Assembly (NCBI GenBank): GCA_036346405.1
Contig: CM070554.1
Location: 44,849,058 to 44,913,057, forward strand
Direction of reading: 5' to 3'
Length of the DNA: 64,000 bases
Origin: Phyllostachys edulis
Lineage: Eukaryota > Streptophyta > Magnoliopsida > Poales > Poaceae
Below, piece after piece: positions 62,825-64,000 of this stretch (positions are counted from its first letter, which is position 1; every line of letters starts with the position of its first letter). The translations under genes were made by a program, and so were the position numbers. Below the pieces are notes generated by a model. That model did not search any database. It was not told the DNA's origin and was given only the letters and a program-made list of their open reading frames with translations.

Positions 62825-64000
62825 TGCAACATCCCAAATGTATAATCAGGGTTTGTTTCAAATGTAATCAAATGTGTAGAAATTAAAACTTTTTCTCACA
62901 TGTAATTATTGTCCAAGATTTGTGTAATCTAAAAACACAAAGTCCTTGTTGACCAAAAGTCAAGTCATTTTTCCATTTGTCACCACTCTTGTGCCAAACA
63001 TTTGGAAAATAATTTTCCTTGGTCCTAAAGTTGATGTGGGACCCCTCTGAAAAATATCGCAAGTTGTAAAACTTGTTTGATAAATTTTGGAGGTAAAACA
63101 ATCCTTTGAACAACCTTAATGAATTTCCTGAGAAAAATGCATTGCATAAAAACCTCTGGAAAATTTATGTGAGGTTAATCTTACCATCAGCAAGCTCCAG
63201 TTTGAATTTCATAAATTTTGGAGTTGTTTGGCTATCCCAAACAATTCTGCAAAGTCTCAGCTGTTAAAGGTTCAAATTCAAAAACCTCAAGATGTTCCTT
63301 GGGCTAGCAGCTTGGCAAAGCCGGTCCAAATTTCCAACCATTTCACACCTCGGCTGACCTCCTTTCCACCTTGATGAGGTCGCAGCCGTTGGATTTACAT
63401 CCAACCGCCACGACCTCCCCCTCAGCAAACGCAGCCAGGTCCTCCCCACCCACATGAGGTCACAGCCCTTGGATCAACGATCCATGGCCATGACCTCTCC
63501 TCGCCAAACCACCTAGACCTCCCTTTGCACTCACTTGAGGTCGTAGCCGTTGGATTTAATCCAAAGGCCACGACCTCCTCTACAAACCACCACTGCGAGG
63601 ACCTCCCACCTTGTTGAGGTCGTAGCCGTTGGATCAGATCCAACAGCCCACGACCTCCCCTCAAAATCTAGCGCATCTGACCTCCCCATCTCATGTTGTG
63701 CACCGTTGGATTAAAATCCACGGTCACGACCTCCTCCTTGCCTCGTGCGCATCAGACCTCCCCGCGCACGTGAGGTCGTAGCCCTTAGATCTAAATCTAA
63801 AGGCCATGACCTCCCTTGTGCGTTGCGCAAGCTCAGGACCTCCCTATTTGTTATGTGCCCTTGGATTTAAATCCCAAGGCCATGACCTCCCCCTCATTTT
63901 CTCAAGTCGCGTGCGGTTCAGTCCTCCTAGGAGGTCCGCACTGTTGGATTGAGATCCAACGCCTTGGACCTCCTGTCCCTTTCTCCACGTGCGCGTTCGC
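62825..64000 (+). repeat. 3' LTR of the + strand chromovirus (cut by window end)
   Basis: Starts TGCAACATCCC (5' copy TGTAACATCCC) and matches 52452 onward, including the hairpins. Hairpins here lie at 63376-63417, 63456-63497, 63537-63577 and 63616-63657, and continue to the end. Differences from the 5' LTR include small indels. Confidence 0.9.

Larger units (their letters stand above)
52452..64000 (+). mobile_element. Tekay/Del-like chromovirus, + strand, with 5.2-kb LTRs (runs past window end)
   Basis: 5' LTR 52452-57608, PBS 57614, gag and pol 58369-62782, PPT, and 3' LTR from 62825 on. Gypsy order (protease, RT, RNase H, integrase) with a C-terminal chromodomain places it among chromoviruses; the pol is close to the minus-strand element at 14600-17763. 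The pol ends with CTCGGGACGAGATTTC before the PPT. Frameshifts in gag, protease, RNase H and integrase make it defective. The preceding 5-mer is TAAAT (52447-52451); its partner is outside the window. Confidence 0.88.

Overview
This window is 64 kb of plant nuclear DNA, almost certainly from a grass (Poaceae), and it consists almost entirely of transposable elements nested inside one another. I found no intact host gene, rRNA or tRNA gene. The evidence for a plant is tRNA-iMet-type primer binding sites (TGGTATCAGAGCC), several Ty1-copia and Ty3-gypsy polyproteins, chromovirus chromodomains, a Tat-type gypsy element with an antisense intron-containing gene of the grass 'putative gypsy type transposon' family, and a GGGCCGTGC-rich hAT-like element. 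Nearly every coding region is broken by stops or frameshifts, so most genes are called pseudogenes.

Layout, outermost first. (A) A decayed copia polyprotein (+ strand) occupies 1-1431 and 8905-10152. It is split by a solo chromovirus-type LTR (1432-8899, minus), which itself holds a gypsy fragment (1771-2580) and a hAT-like element (2837-6174), and the hAT-like element holds another solo LTR (3310-5723). (B) At 10152/10153 the copia is interrupted again by a Tekay/Del-like chromovirus on the minus strand: 3' LTR 10153-14348, pol 14600-17763, and after a further insertion a gag zinc-knuckle fragment and LTR fragment at 47690-48474. (C) That chromovirus is split in its protease by a + strand element whose long 5' LTR (17764-20315 plus 43285-44591) is followed by a PBS and about 3 kb without coding capacity. 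(D) That LTR is split by a complete-ended Tat-type gypsy element, minus strand, 20316-43279, with perfect 5-bp target duplication AAGTC. (E) The antisense gene of the Tat element is split by a complete-ended Sirevirus-like copia, + strand, 22086-32985, with perfect target duplication CCCTG. To the right, copia B (48476-52271) is inserted in the chromovirus LTR and interrupted by an LTR fragment (52272-52451), which is interrupted by a + strand chromovirus with 5.2-kb LTRs (52452 to beyond 64000).

How the parts work together: each autonomous family has the expected order of gag, protease, then integrase/RT/RNase H (copia) or RT/RNase H/integrase (gypsy), flanked by LTRs that carry the promoter, with a PBS and a polypurine tract for reverse transcription. 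The present copies are decayed and probably not mobile.

The most unusual signal is non-coding. Two members of one LTR family (19152-19346 and 4025-4182) and an unrelated chromovirus LTR (53004-53590 and 63376-64000) hold tandem arrays of short hairpins. The stem sequences change from unit to unit while pairing is kept, as expected for selection on RNA or DNA structure or for an arm-copying mutation process.
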